A stretch of 64,000 nt of DNA from Corynespora cassiicola (lineage: Eukaryota; Ascomycota; Dothideomycetes; Pleosporales; Corynesporascaceae): positions 4,340,001 to 4,404,000 of the forward strand of contig JAEUWY010000001.1 in assembly GCA_022059125.1 (NCBI GenBank), written 5' to 3'. Below, piece after piece: positions 31,471 to 42,024 of this stretch (positions within the stretch are counted from its first letter, which is position 1; every line of letters starts with the position of its first letter). A program made the position numbers and the translations under genes. The notes below the pieces were generated by a model. The model was not told where the DNA came from. It searched no databases and saw nothing but the letters and a program-made list of their open reading frames with translations.

Positions 31471-32568
31471 ATGGAACAAACCAACCAACAAATTGCTGAG
31501 GACAAGAGACTTCAAAGAGAAGCATACGTGTTTCAGATATACAAATCAATTAAAAAAATTGATGGGTAAGCCACTTTGACAACCAGCAGTATGAGCCTAG
31601 TCCCTAATAAGCTTACACGCTCCATGTGCAGATGGCCTTATCTACAGGACGACCCCGAAGCCTATCGCACCCATATGGAAAACTATTACTACTTTATGGT
31701 CAGAGGCATTGATAATCCGCTTGGCTATATACACAAATCCAAGGTTGACTTGTGTATCCCGGACAATGGCTGGGACGTGGATCAAAAAACCCGAACCGCT
31801 ACCCTGGGCGGTGCTCTTGGTTTCGAAAATTACACATATGGAGAGCTTTCCGAGTGCTTGGGAGTAACGGTTGTGTACCCAAAACACACATCCCCACCAA
31901 TTCCTAAAGATACTTCGAGGTCCACTGTGTACGACGTAAATGGAAAAGCAGCCGTGGATATAATCAGCCCTGCCACAGCTATCTTTGGTGTCCGAACCTT
32001 CGAGGTCCATCTTATCATATCCATCAAACTTCCGGACTATAAGCAAAAGCTACTAATTCGTGGGCTATCTAATAAGGAGGAGCGTCAGCAAAACCCCAAT
32101 CTAGCGCATGTGCGACAACCCGATCTATCTGTTCGTGGTATTGTACAACGGGGAGAGACACCCATGGAATGTGCTCTTCGCCTATTGAAAGAGCAGATCG
32201 ATATCCATCTTGATGAAGAGGTAAAGAACAGTGTAACGCCATGTGGGATATTGACGTATCATATGGCGGGAACTGAGAAGGAACAAACAGCCAGTCAGCC
32301 AAAAACGCATCATGTGTATGAGTTAAGCGTACCGGAAATAAAATTCAATAGCGAATTAGTAAAAGGCAAGGGCGAGGGGCTATTCCTTGTCGAAACGGAT
32401 TGGATTTTTAAAATGCTGAAGGAAGAACAGTTTCCACCAAGCGTTACAATGACTTGGGCTGATTACTTCATGAGAAATGGATTTATCGAGATAAATCATG
32501 AGGAATACTTGGATTTATATGCGAGGTTGCATAGAAATCTTGCCCATTCCTTCAGGATACTTAGGTAA
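31471..32568 (+). CDS. Nudix-like protein (DUF4743 type) with degenerate Nudix box
   Basis: Two exons inferred, 31471-31565 and 31632-32568, giving 343 aa; splicing joins KKIDG to WPYLQDDPEAY. The N-terminal region with NPLGYIHKSKVDLCIP and GWDVDQKTRTATL resembles the DUF4743 module that precedes fungal Nudix domains related to thiamine pyrophosphokinase-associated hydrolases. The Nudix box should be Gx5Ex7REUxEExGU (established). Here it is G201-x5-E207-x7-R215-L-L-K-E219-Q220, so two of the metal-binding glutamates (second and last of REUxEE) are Leu and Gln. Hydrolase activity is therefore doubtful. The gene and its flanks are AT-richer than neighbours and codon usage looks less GC-biased, compatible with relaxed selection or foreign origin. 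Substrate unknown. Confidence 0.75.
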
Positions 32569-32961
32569 AGGTGAATAGGGCCAGGTGACTTGGACTGCCC
32601 CCCGAGATTTCTTATGTGGAAATTGTATACCTAATTTTTCTTTTTTTGTTTATCTCCCATCTAATTTATTATTTACTCTTGTATTTACATGCTAGCTATT
32701 AACATTAGCAGTATCAATATCCTCATGGAGAATTCGTATTGGTATATTTGCACTATGACTGGTTCTGGGAACAGCATATGAATGCCTTGTGACTACAACT
32801 TAAGAGCCTTAGTCTCTTAATCAAGTTCATCAGAAAGGCAGGGGACTCAAAGTCTCTTTCAATAACAAAGCAATAAGAAAAAGAATATTGAATGACGCTG
32901 CTGATTTAATGAAGGAGACTGTTTTGTAGACCCTCAATCCAACTGTTTTTATACACCCCAC
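32569..32961. other. Short AT-rich intergenic region
   Basis: About 390 bp between the convergent Nudix-like and P450 genes. AT-rich, no reading frame; probably the two 3' UTRs. Confidence 0.6.
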
Positions 32962-34717
32962 TCACGAAGGAGTCTTCCTCACATCCGTCAGCTTCACCAT
33001 AAGCGGCGACTTTTCCCACGTATTATACGCCTTCAACCCCTTGAAATCATCCCTTGGATCCCAAAGCGGCGCACCATCCACGAACCCGACATCAAAGTTC
33101 CACAAGAATGCCCCCAAAATCAGCCTCAACTCCACATACGTCAAGTTACGTCCAATGCAGCCGCGGGGTCCCGTAGAGAACGGCTGTGCAGCTTTCCTCA
33201 CATCCCCTCCAAACTGTGCTTTTGATTCTGGGGTCTCGAGGAAGCGCTCGGGAATGAAATCGTCGGGCTGGGCGAAGTTCTCAGACGAATGGGCGGCGCC
33301 CCATGAGGAGACGCAGACGGAGGTCTATAGATTTGTTAGAATTACAGGCTTTTCTTGAATAGAGACGAGCTTCTTACATTTTCTGGGACGTAGTGACCGT
33401 CGATCAAGCTACCTCCCTTGGGCACAGTCCGCAGCAGACCGATAGGCACGGGCGGAAAGATCCGCAAGCCCTCGTCGATGCAAGCATTCATATAAGGCAG
33501 GCTCCCCAAAATATCCATATTGAGATCCGCCTCCGTCTTGCAGGCACCGCGGATTTCATCCTTCAACTTTTGGAACCTTTCGGGGTCGCGGAGGAGGTAG
33601 TTTGTCAGGCCGCATAGCTCCGTCGCCGTCGTTTCGCTCCCTGCAACACTATGGTTTGTCAGTACTCAGGATTTCGAGTATGGTTGGAATACTGCTTACA
33701 TAAACAAAGCTGCGTTCATGATGACCTCGTCATCAGAAACCTCATTCTTCTTCTCGCGTTGCTTCAAGATGTACCAAATAAAGTCCCTGTGATCAGTCTT
33801 GTTCTCCATCCTCTTCCGGGTCTTGGTCGTAGAATTGCGCAGGTGTCTGTACCTGTACTCTCGAATGATCGAAGGAATGCACCATAGCAAAAGCCTCTGA
33901 GCCAAAGACCCAGGAGTAGCAAAGCGCCGCGTAGCCTGCTCCAAAGCACCCGCCTTGATCGACTCATAGATCGCCGGCACCCAAGCCGCAGACTCCGAGC
34001 CCTCCCCTACACCAGTTAGCCACATCTCCTCACCCCCCAGATCCGCAAAAACATACCATCGCGCAGACACCCAAAGGGCTCCCCAAAGCTCAAATCACCA
34101 ATGATATCAAACGTGCAGAAATTGTACCAAGAGACCATATTCGCCGCCTCCCCCTGGTGCGCCATCTCCCTCAACCTCTTCACAAACAAATCCACATAAT
34201 CCCTCAGAATCGGCTCCTGCTCCAGCAGCGCCTGCTTGCTGAACGCATGCGCCAGCGCGCGCCTCTGCCTCGCATGCGCACTGTCGGGCGCCATGGTCAG
34301 GTTCGTAGCGCCGGGGATCGCCTCGACGGCGCCGACGTGGATGGGATCCTTGTCCATGTTCTGCATCCCGACTCTGTGCCCGTAAATGTCGTCCCAGGCC
34401 TTTGCCGTGTTGAAGCTGAGCTCGTTGGGCATGACGCGGACGACCGGGCCGTAGTGCTCGTGCAGGGTTTTGTAGTCGAAGGCGATGCGGCCTTTCATGA
34501 GGGAGATGCAGCTTGGGATCGGGGAGATGCGCCATAGGAGGGGGCCGGGGTATTTGGCGAGGGGGTGGAGGGTTAGGCGGTAGATTGTGAGGAGGAGGAA
34601 GTAGGAGAGGAGCTGGGGGGTGTTAGATGCAATGATGCTTTTCGGGAGTAGTGTACGTACAGCGACTGGAGTCCATATGGCGATCTGGCGGATACGCTCT
34701 TCGTCGAAGAACCCCAT
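32962..34717 (-). CDS. Cytochrome P450, secondary-metabolism type
   Basis: Five exons inferred: 34717-34661, 34612-34057, 34006-33700, 33648-33378 and 33324-32962, encoding 517 aa. The 48-bp first intron is a multiple of three and could be read through, but it has a GTACGT donor and CCCCAG acceptor. Removing it brings the membrane anchor (LLSYFLLLTIYRLTLHPLAK) close to the start, ahead of the PGP hinge. All P450 signatures are intact: AGSETT at 309-314, E366-G-L-R369, PERF, and FSTGPRGCIGR with Cys453. Overall it resembles the CYP enzymes of fungal natural-product pathways such as isotrichodermin C-15 hydroxylase. The reaction is unknown. It heads a minus-strand run with an SGNH hydrolase, a PRISE-like reductase and a DUF3632 protein. 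Confidence 0.92.
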
Positions 34718-34797
34718 CTTGACAAGTAATTGTCTCGCTATCTGGAAATACCGAAAGCAATGGAAATCTGAGCTATCTTTTGCTATGAGTGTTTGGA

Positions 34798-34805
34798 TAT
34801 ATAGC
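34798..34805 (-). promoter_or_regulatory. TATA box of the second P450 gene
   Basis: GCTATATA on the minus strand, 81 bp upstream of the ATG at 34717. Confidence 0.5.
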
Positions 34806-35604
34806 TCCTAAACGGTACCGCACGTAGGAGCAACGAAGCAGACGGGACAAGAGCTCATGGAAAAAAAGACGCGCTCCGAGAAAGCGGAATTATATGGCTT
34901 CCCACTGGTCACAGGGACCGGGGGCGCTAGGTAGCCTCCAGCGCACTGAAACTCGGGCATGATGATGTTGATGTTCCCAGTGCGGCGTGACGGCACCATC
35001 TCGCCAAAGCATTTCCGACCTCCAGGTGTGCAGACCAAAACATGAAGATTGAAATTTTTGGATAAGAAGCTAGCTAAGTATTAGCAAAGACTCAAACCAA
35101 AATTTGATACATACAAAAGCCTGATTGTATGGCCCTCACGTGTGGTATACTCCAGAAACCCGTCCCCAAGCCCTTGGTCACGTTATCTGCGGTGGCTATC
35201 GTGGGCATTAGGGCACGTTAGCGTGGTGGAAGAGCTGGGGACCCCGCATTTGGTCCTGCGGATGGATGCGGCCGGTGGGAGGAGGCATGCAGGAATACGA
35301 ATCGCGTACCGAGCACGAGGAGCTGATGTTGAGTCGAAAAATTCCGAGCGTTTCCGAGCTTCCGCGAGGGCATGGGGACGACTAGCGAGCATGCTTTTGC
35401 TAGTGAGGCTGTCATGCGGATTCTTTGAGCATATCTCCGTTTTCTGATTTGGCAACCAATGGGAATTCGAGTGCTTTCTTGCAGATATCTTTTGCCCAAA
35501 CTAACGCTGTTGTAATGTCGGTTCAAGCGCTCCAACTTCTGACCTTCATGGGCTAATGCCATCTCCAGAGCACACAACACATCTCAGGGTATATTTAAAA
35601 ACCT
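34806..35604. other. Intergenic, no supported gene
   Basis: About 800 bp between the P450 promoter and the 3' end of the SGNH hydrolase. Frames on both strands near 35140-35580 overlap each other and have no protein-like features. Confidence 0.5.
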
Positions 35605-36304
35605 TCAAACCGGCGGCCTGATGAGTCCCTGCTCAGCAGCCAACTTAAGCCCCTCGAACCAAACATCCCCCATATGCGCATATCCAGCATCAGTCCTACA
35701 AAAGTCAGCCCAATCCGCCCCAGCAAAAGCCACCAGGAGAACAAACTTACGGATGCAGCCCATCAACCAACTCCTCGACCCCGACAACACTATGATCCAC
35801 CACCATGACATTATACCCCAACGTAAGCCTCGACCCCACCACCTCCTTAACCGCCTTGTTAAACCTCACAATATTCTCCGCCGTCCGATTATTCTCCGCC
35901 TGAATAATCTTGGCCACCAAAACCACCGTATCAGGCCCCTGTTCCACAACCCTATCCACAATCTCGCCCAACCTATTCGGCGCCTCCGCCCACGTCCCCT
36001 CCGCCCCCTCCTCCCTATTCAAATCATTCGTCCCCAAATGCACCAGCACGACATTGGGCCCAAACTCGAGCCCCGCATCCATGACCCCGCGCACCTGCGC
36101 AATCGTGAACCCGGAGTGGCCCTCATTGTCCGCATCCTCCATGTCGCCGGAGCGCTGGGTGCCCACGAAGTCGACGTCTGCGTTGCCGGCCTGGGCGAGG
36201 CGGGCGAGGAGCTGGGCGCGGTAGCCGTTTGTGCCGGATTGCTGGTGGGCGGGCTGCCAGCCCCAGGTTATGGAGTCGCCGAGGGGGAGGATGCGCAGGG
36301 GCAT
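35605..36304 (-). CDS. SGNH/GDSL hydrolase, CE3-like
   Basis: Two exons inferred, 36304-35751 and 35695-35605, giving 214 aa. Block I is LPLGDSITWGW with the nucleophile Ser, block III is HLGTNDLN, and block V is DGLHPTDAGYAHMGD with the Asp-x-x-His dyad, completed across the intron. Fungal relatives include CE3 acetylxylan esterases and intracellular lysophospholipase-like enzymes. As written the protein has no signal peptide. The frame stays open upstream (PNPQPRYHLPRTTISQ), and an ATG-led upstream exon near 36483 with a branch-point-like CTAAC and CCCCAG acceptor at 36372 could supply one, but the phases I tried do not match cleanly. Substrate and location are thus unsettled. Confidence 0.82.
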
Positions 36305-37014
36305 TTGGGAGATTGTGGTGCGGGGGAGGTGGTAGCGAGGTTGGGGGTTTGGGAGGGCGAAGGGGAGGACTGGGGTTTTGCGTTAGTATCTGGCCGAGTA
36401 GCTTGACGTGCGGTGATGGCTGGTGGACGAACAGAGGGATAGCGTCGCGATGGACGAGCAAAAGCTGTAGGAGGAGAGAGGGAGCATCGTGGCGGCGCGG
36501 TGGAGGGTGGGTACGAGTGTTGCGAGAGGGTGATGGGGGACCTACTTAAACATGTCGCGACGAAGACGAAGGCGGCTTTTAGGAAGAGCCTAACGCGCGG
36601 GCCCCCGAGTGGAAGGCCTGATAGTGTCGCCATTGGGGGGTTCGTGGAGCCTGCATTTGGGAGTTGAGTGCACTGCCTGGGCTCCGCCGGGGAGACTAGG
36701 TGTTTAGGCTTGGGGATCGTCATACGTCACTCCTGGAACTCGGATGCCGTGCCGGGGCGCCTTATACTAAGTATAGGGGTACTGGCATGATCGTCGCCCA
36801 CGGCATGCCAATTGAGCTCTGGTTTTGTGAGAAGGCATTGCTGAAATCGCTGCAGAGATGTGCGATCGAACGGGGACTTGTAAAGTTGATGGAAAAGAGG
36901 TAGTTGTCTGCTGTAACGCTAACTACTCGTGGGTATGATCGACATACACGAAATCCACCCGCTAGGCCAACTCGCGCGCAGCAATTGAGGCTGAGAACCG
37001 TGAAACAGACTTAT
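36305..37014. other. Intergenic, possible missed 5' exon
   Basis: About 710 bp. The 36370-36490 part may contain a first exon of the SGNH hydrolase. The rest (36560-37014) shows no gene. Confidence 0.4.
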
Positions 37015-38277
37015 TTATGGGATCACTTTGGCGGCCCTCATGCGGTCAAAAGCAATCTTCCAGGTCTCGGGCGTGCGGATCTCTTCCGTGTAGCCCGCCT
37101 TGTGCGAAGCCTCCATGCTCATCTGCCGGTCGAAATCGAACATGGTCATGATGAAGTACTGTGCGTGGTAAGCATTCTGTGAACAGTGGATCGAGCATGG
37201 GAAAACGTACTTGGAAGCCCTGGTGCGTAATGTTGCTATCCACCCTTCCAGATTTCAGGCCGTGTTTCTTCTCCAGCTCGTCCCACTCCTTCCTGTGCTG
37301 CGCAATATATGCACCCGGCTGCGGTGAGTTCTCTTCTGGCCCGGTACCTTTCAGACCAAAATATTCGGCAATGACAGGCCACTTCCCCTTCCAGTTATCC
37401 TCCTGACCGCCAACATTAAAGCTCTGCCCCGCAGTCTTCTCAGGATGCAAAGAAGCATGGATAGAAAAGTTGGCCACCATATCCTGCGGCGACTCGTTAT
37501 ACTTGTTCACCCACGACTTTTCAGTTCCCGGAAACGGAACCTTGGCACTCTCCCCCTCAATCGCTCGGTAGAGCGAAAGATAAAGGGCGAGAGTCTGCGC
37601 AAGGCAGTATGCATTGTTATTCGGCACGAACCCAATGATGTTGTCGGGCCTCACTTCACACCAATTCCATTTCTTGCCCTTGGAGATGCGCTTCAAGCAA
37701 TCGATCTGGTTATAGTAGAACAGCTGCGAAAGATCGGGTTCCGGGATCGGAGGCAGAGTCTCTCTGAGCGGAAGATCGTTCGCGAACGGGAACCTGTCGA
37801 GCATCTGGCAGCCGTAAATCTTCGTTCCCGAAGGCAGGACCACGTATGACAGCTCTTTCGACAGACTCTCGATTGCCGTGACGGCGCGCTCGAGCATGGC
37901 CTCGTTCGTTTTGCACTCGCGGTCGTTGTCGTCGTCTTGCTTGTATGCTGTACATCTGTCAGGACACGGCCTTGTCTGTTCCTCAGGGCTCGTTACTCAC
38001 AGTAAAAGTAGACTTGGGTCACGGTATCCACATCCTTGACCTTCTCCCTGATCGTCTTCTCGAGATCCTCCTGACTCCCTTCCAAAAGGTCAATGCCGGA
38101 AACAATCTGTAGCCTCGGATCATCAGGCCAGAGCGCATCCTCCCTCGCCAACGGCCGATTCACCAACGCAGAGACCTTGCTAAACGTCCCCTTCTCGGGA
38201 TAATTGTTCAGAATCGCATTCACAATCGCCCACCCAGAGATCCCAGACGCGCCGTACACAAGCGCATGGTTACCCAT
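37015..38277 (-). CDS. PRISE-like NAD(P)H reductase (SDR superfamily)
   Basis: Atypical short-chain reductase related to plant progesterone 5-beta-reductase and iridoid synthase. Three exons inferred: 38277-38001, 37947-37211 and 37158-37015, giving 385 aa. The start at 38277 puts the Rossmann motif at the N-terminus (MGNHALVYGASGISG). The family-specific catalytic Lys and Tyr are present in SGTKIYG (Lys135) and LFYYNQIDCL (Tyr170/171). Conserved RPDNIIGF follows. An upstream in-frame start at 38337 would add an unlikely basic leader. Members reduce activated double bonds of enones. In fungi the homologues are often in natural-product or detoxification loci, and the nearby P450 fits this, but no direct link is shown. 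Confidence 0.85.
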
Positions 38278-39036
38278 CCTTTTCTTCCAAACGAGAGTTT
38301 TGTTCTTGTCAAATGCAAAAATTTGGACGGTAAGCAACCGCAGTCAGATTGTCCCAGCGCGCAGAGCCACACTCCCTGGCTTTAATACCCCAAGCACAAT
38401 CTAGCAACCCACCTCCCACGCGTCTATGCTGGGCTTAGCGCATACACGTCGGTAAGCTGATCCTCGCGCCCCCGGAACGGTGCTGCGGATGAGATTATCC
38501 ATGTGCGAACCTGAGCGAGTGTTCCCCGCACTGCTACCCCGCCATGACTCGCCGCATGACGCCTTTCCGGGCTAGGGAACCGGAGGGCTCGTCTTTTGAT
38601 ACCCGGGGTTCTGGATACGTCGGGCGTGGCGGATGATTGTGCATAGGGAGTTGGGAGGGGTGGTGAGTGTGGAGGATGAGATCCCTGTCGTGGGTAGGGG
38701 AAGGCTGAGGTGTGGTTGGCTTGTGCTGGTCAGCTTTTCTTTCGCTTTAGGTCTTTCTGTCGTGCTTCATCTGCGATGCGACGAAAAGGTACTTTGTAAA
38801 TGTCACTTCTTTAAAACAAATGTTTTTTGCCAGCGATTGGGGAATGAAGAGGATGGTGAGTCAAAGTTACTGTTTCCTTGCAAGCTCTATGGTATCTACC
38901 CACGCAGTCAGAAAGAGATTTTGGAATACACAAAAGTCCAACAGGCTCTGTATGCAAATGCAAATATCTTAAGCCCTCAACCAACGATCCCTTTCAAACA
39001 CCCCAAGTCCCGCCCACGACGAGATGTCCAACACCC
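38278..39036. other. Intergenic, no supported gene
   Basis: About 760 bp between the reductase promoter and the 3' end of the DUF3632 gene. No supported gene; a plus-strand frame (38633-39448) runs antisense into the DUF3632 gene and is a shadow. Confidence 0.55.
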
Positions 39037-40182
39037 CTATTTCTCCACCTTCTCCATCGCCACCACAGCCTCTTTCGCAACCCCCCTCGTCTCCTCACTC
39101 ACCTCCCCCATCCCCCCAACCTCCCCAAACCTCTTCTTCCAAAACGCCCACCTCTCCTTGCTATACTCGGCCCCCCCCTTCCACAACTCTCCTCCCTTGG
39201 CCGGATTCCCCTGGTTCCGACTCTTAGGCGTAAGATCCTCCTCAAGGCCGTACAACTTGTCCCCCTCGCCAAACACCCACACGGCAGCGGCCGGAACCCA
39301 GGCGTCATACTTTTGCGCCGCCGTAGCACGATTCGGTCCATCGTGCGGGCCGTCGTCAAAGTGCTCTCGCTCCAGCGCCTCGCGCATGGCCCAAATGTCG
39401 AAGATGTACGACGCGAGGCCGGCGCCTTTTAGTAGGGCGAGGAAGTAGTTTACGTTTGTCCAGGCGTGGATTTCGGGCGCTGAGTAGCCCGAGGCGCCGC
39501 CGGGGGCGTCGTTCATGACTTCGCGGCTCCACATGGAGAGTTCGTGCGTGTCGGAGGGGCTGGCGCCCGAGATTTGGGGGTCTTTGATGGCCTTTGCCAG
39601 GTCGACGAGTTTGGTGTGGCGGGGGGTGTCGCGGAAGGGGGTGCGCTTGGCGGTGTGGAGGAGGGTGTACCATAGGTTCATGAAGAAGACGCTTTTGGAA
39701 TCTTGGGAGGAGTTGGCATCTTGGATGGTGCTGAAGAGCTTCTGGGTGGTGGTTGAGAGGTCGGAAGTGCCGGCGACATAGTCTTGAACTAGGGAATGGT
39801 ATGTAGCAGTTTTGTCGTTGGGAGCCCCAAAGTAGCCTCGGATTTTGGCAATCTGGTCGATTTGCTGGGCTTCATCTGGCGTACTGGAAATGACCTCCTG
39901 GATCTTCTGGTCACGGGTGTCGTTGCCCATCTTGATGGAGGTGACGTTGTAGTAGCAGACAGGCTGAGGGAAGAAACTCAGTCGAAGTGGTTTTGGTCGG
40001 AACAGTGGTTGGAGGCGCTGGAACGAAGAGACAGGTGGTAGAAGGCCGGATGAGTAACGAAATGTGTACATGGCAAACAAACCAGATAGGGTGAGGTCAT
40101 CTGTGGCGGTGTGGCTGCACGAGGCCCGGCGCGGGGTATTGATTGGTGCACGGTCGAATCCGTTGTCGGGGAGTCCCGCCAT
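39037..40182 (-). CDS. DUF3632 family protein
   Basis: Single exon. The ATG at 40182 gives 381 aa; ATGs at 40071 (MYTFRYSS) and 39930 (MGNDTRDQKI) are alternatives, and the conserved part starts with the last. Hallmarks of the fungal DUF3632 family are the all-helical body with FFMNLWYTLLHTAKRTPF, VDLAKAI and WTNVNYFLALLKGAGL. The 60-110 residues before MGNDTR are basic and Ser/Pro/Arg-rich, like either a mitochondrial presequence or untranslated leader. Function of the family is unknown. It is the last gene in the minus-strand accessory run. Confidence 0.8.
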   Translation of the reverse strand: MAGLPDNGFDRAPINTPRRASCSHTATDDLTLSGLFAMYTFRYSSGLLPPVSSFQRLQPLFRPKPLRLSFFPQPVCYYNVTSIKMGNDTRDQKIQEVISSTPDEAQQIDQIAKIRGYFGAPNDKTATYHSLVQDYVAGTSDLSTTTQKLFSTIQDANSSQDSKSVFFMNLWYTLLHTAKRTPFRDTPRHTKLVDLAKAIKDPQISGASPSDTHELSMWSREVMNDAPGGASGYSAPEIHAWTNVNYFLALLKGAGLASYIFDIWAMREALEREHFDDGPHDGPNRATAAQKYDAWVPAAAVWVFGEGDKLYGLEEDLTPKSRNQGNPAKGGELWKGGAEYSKERWAFWKKRFGEVGGMGEVSEETRGVAKEAVVAMEKVEK

Positions 40183-40274
40183 CTCGGCCACAACCCCCAG
40201 ATAGGAAGGTAAGAATACTACATCGATAGCCGTCCACCATGTTCGCTCCCCTCTTCGCCCCCTCCCGCTCGCTT

Positions 40275-40366
40275 GGTGGCTTCAAGTGCTGTTGCCAGCT
40301 ACTTCTTCTTGCTCTTGGCCCTCTTGTCGGCCCCAGACTGGGTTTTCTTTGGCACGTCGCTGCGTG
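40275..40366 (-). pseudogene. Truncated copy of the PHD-finger gene 3' end
   Basis: These 92 bp align without gaps to 42001-42092, the last codons plus stop of the PHD-finger gene; by hand count there are about 13 mismatches. On the minus strand the copy still reads RSDVPKKTQSGADKRAKSKK, then Lys and a stop, against RSDVPKKAPSGASKRAKVKK in the intact gene. Upstream the similarity ends after a few codons (GFHMYT, possibly a remnant of WYHMK) and a stop codon intervenes. It is a 3' fragment of a paralogue or duplicate; the F-box gene lies between the two copies. Confidence 0.75.
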
Positions 40367-40491
40367 TGTACATGTGGAATCCTTACAGTTACTACAAGGC
40401 CAACGATATACACGCGTCAAGGCAGGACCACACGATGAATTTGAACTGAAATTCGGTATCTATCATGTGAAGTGCTATCTTTTCCACCCCT

Positions 40492-41442
40492 TTACATGTC
40501 TCCGGATTGGAACCATTGACGTTCCCTTTCCACATGCTCTCTGTGAATCTGTTGGATAGATACGGGGCAAGCAACTTCGATCTCGAGTTCCAGAATCAGG
40601 ATTGCTTCTCCGTGAGAACGAATTTGCGAAGGCGTCAGCAGTTCATGCTCGATCTCCAGATGCCCAACGTCATTGGCATATGCCACATCTTGCCACTCCT
40701 CCACCACAAGTCCCTCGAGCTCAAAGTGCCAATTAGCCCGCCACGCAATTTTTGCCTGGCGACGATCTCTGTTAATCTTGTATCTAAACAAAGCAGCATG
40801 ATCTTTTTCTCCATTCCAGAGCTCCAGGATTTGAAGTTTTGGCATTTTCTTCACCGCCCCAGCCGCCGAGCAAAGTACATGCACAATTTTCCTTGGATCG
40901 TATGCCTGACTGGAGTCCTCAAATATGGTCATCCTTTTCAATTTATTGGTAATGAGAGAAGGGAAGACTAAATCCGTCCAGCCTATAGAGGGAAGTGAGT
41001 AATTCGTGCCACACGAAATGCATATAGTATTGAAAGTGTATGAGCACTTACGCTTATCAGCATCTTTCTGGTTCTCATACACTCCTGTGCTCCACGGCTC
41101 AATTACCAGATCTTCTAAATTTGGAAAGATGCCATCTTTGATAGCGGCTGCGGTGTCCATGTTCTCATATTCTAATTGGCTACGATCGCAGTCTGAGCAG
41201 TCGTAACTGTCGAGCTCAATCGAATACCATACATACTTGATCAGGCTAAGATTTCGTTTTATCATTATGTTGTCGAGCGTCGGAACATCCTGAGCTGTAA
41301 GGCTAAGCGAGTGAAAATTTAGCTTTTCAATAGCTGTTTGCCACTCCCGACACACTGTGGCGTACTGCGCTATGTTGTTCCCACTAGCCAAGTGCTTCAA
41401 TATCATGACCTCGATGTCTAGGGGTAGCGATGTTCGGTCCAT
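40492..41442 (-). CDS. F-box-like protein
   Basis: Predicted substrate-recognition subunit of an SCF ubiquitin ligase. Two exons inferred: 41442-41052 and 40982-40492, giving 293 aa. The 69-bp intron is a multiple of three, with a GTAAGT donor and TCTATAG acceptor; retention would add 23 residues. The N-terminus is an F-box-like motif (LPLDIEVMILKHLASGNNI, then YATVCREWQTAIEKLNF). The rest is a leucine-rich fungal F-box tail (FPNLEDLVIEPW, MPKLQILELWNGEKDHAALF) that in relatives binds targets. It is flanked by an intact PHD-finger gene and a partial copy of its 3' end, suggesting recent insertion or segmental duplication. The target is unknown. Confidence 0.75.
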   Translation of the reverse strand: MDRTSLPLDIEVMILKHLASGNNIAQYATVCREWQTAIEKLNFHSLSLTAQDVPTLDNIMIKRNLSLIKYVWYSIELDSYDCSDCDRSQLEYENMDTAAAIKDGIFPNLEDLVIEPWSTGVYENQKDADKRKCSYTFNTICISCGTNYSLPSIGWTDLVFPSLITNKLKRMTIFEDSSQAYDPRKIVHVLCSAAGAVKKMPKLQILELWNGEKDHAALFRYKINRDRRQAKIAWRANWHFELEGLVVEEWQDVAYANDVGHLEIEHELLTPSQIRSHGEAILILELEIEVACPVSIQQIHREHVERERQWFQSGDM

Positions 41443-41537
41443 CTCGAAGGTGGGGCAGGGGAGTCTCGATAAAGCTCAAGTTATTCCACGGAGAGGGATA
41501 GATGAAGAAGAAAAGGTCACTACGGATTGCTGAAGTC

Positions 41538-41545
41538 TTTATATC
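41538..41545 (-). promoter_or_regulatory. TATA box of the F-box gene
   Basis: GATATAAA on the minus strand, 96 bp upstream of the ATG at 41442. Confidence 0.5.
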
Positions 41546-42024
41546 CTCCATTCGGTGGAAATGTCGAAACGCTGAACCTCAAAACCACGGTTCCGTCGTT
41601 CAGCAAAACACCATCACGAACATCGCCTCCAGAGCTCTTCCACGGAGACCTTAAGACGTATCAGAACTGGTGACGATTTCTTGAGGGGTGTTTTACTGAC
41701 TTAACTGGCTTGTCAGATTAAAAAGGAGCAGTGTTGCAGTTCTGTTGCGACGCAGTCTCTTTGTGGGCGAGCGGCAAAGAGGCTCCATTGACCATTATCT
41801 CGTTGGTATATATACTTCTCAATGAGCAGCTTGAGCCAACCATGCGAAACTCAAATGTAATGGTGATACCTCGGAACTGTCTCCAGAACTTAACGTCTCT
41901 ACAATCAACAATCATGGATATAAGTTGGATGTTCCAGCGTTTTTTGTATGTTGAACCCTCTCCTCCTCCTCCTCTTCCTCCCATACCATCGCGCACTTTT
42001 GGTGGCTCCAAGTGCTTCTGTCAT
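41546..42024. other. Intergenic between F-box promoter and PHD gene
   Basis: About 480 bp with no gene. Its end (from 42001) belongs to the 92-bp sequence shared with 40275-40366. Confidence 0.55.

Noticed and set aside
38633..39448. 271-aa plus-strand frame
   Set aside because: Antisense to the DUF3632 gene, whose minus-strand translation carries the family motifs.
31471..40182. A classical secondary-metabolite gene cluster
   Set aside because: No backbone synthase, no transporter and no pathway regulator are present; only tailoring-type enzymes, so I report it as a hypothesis, not as a cluster call.
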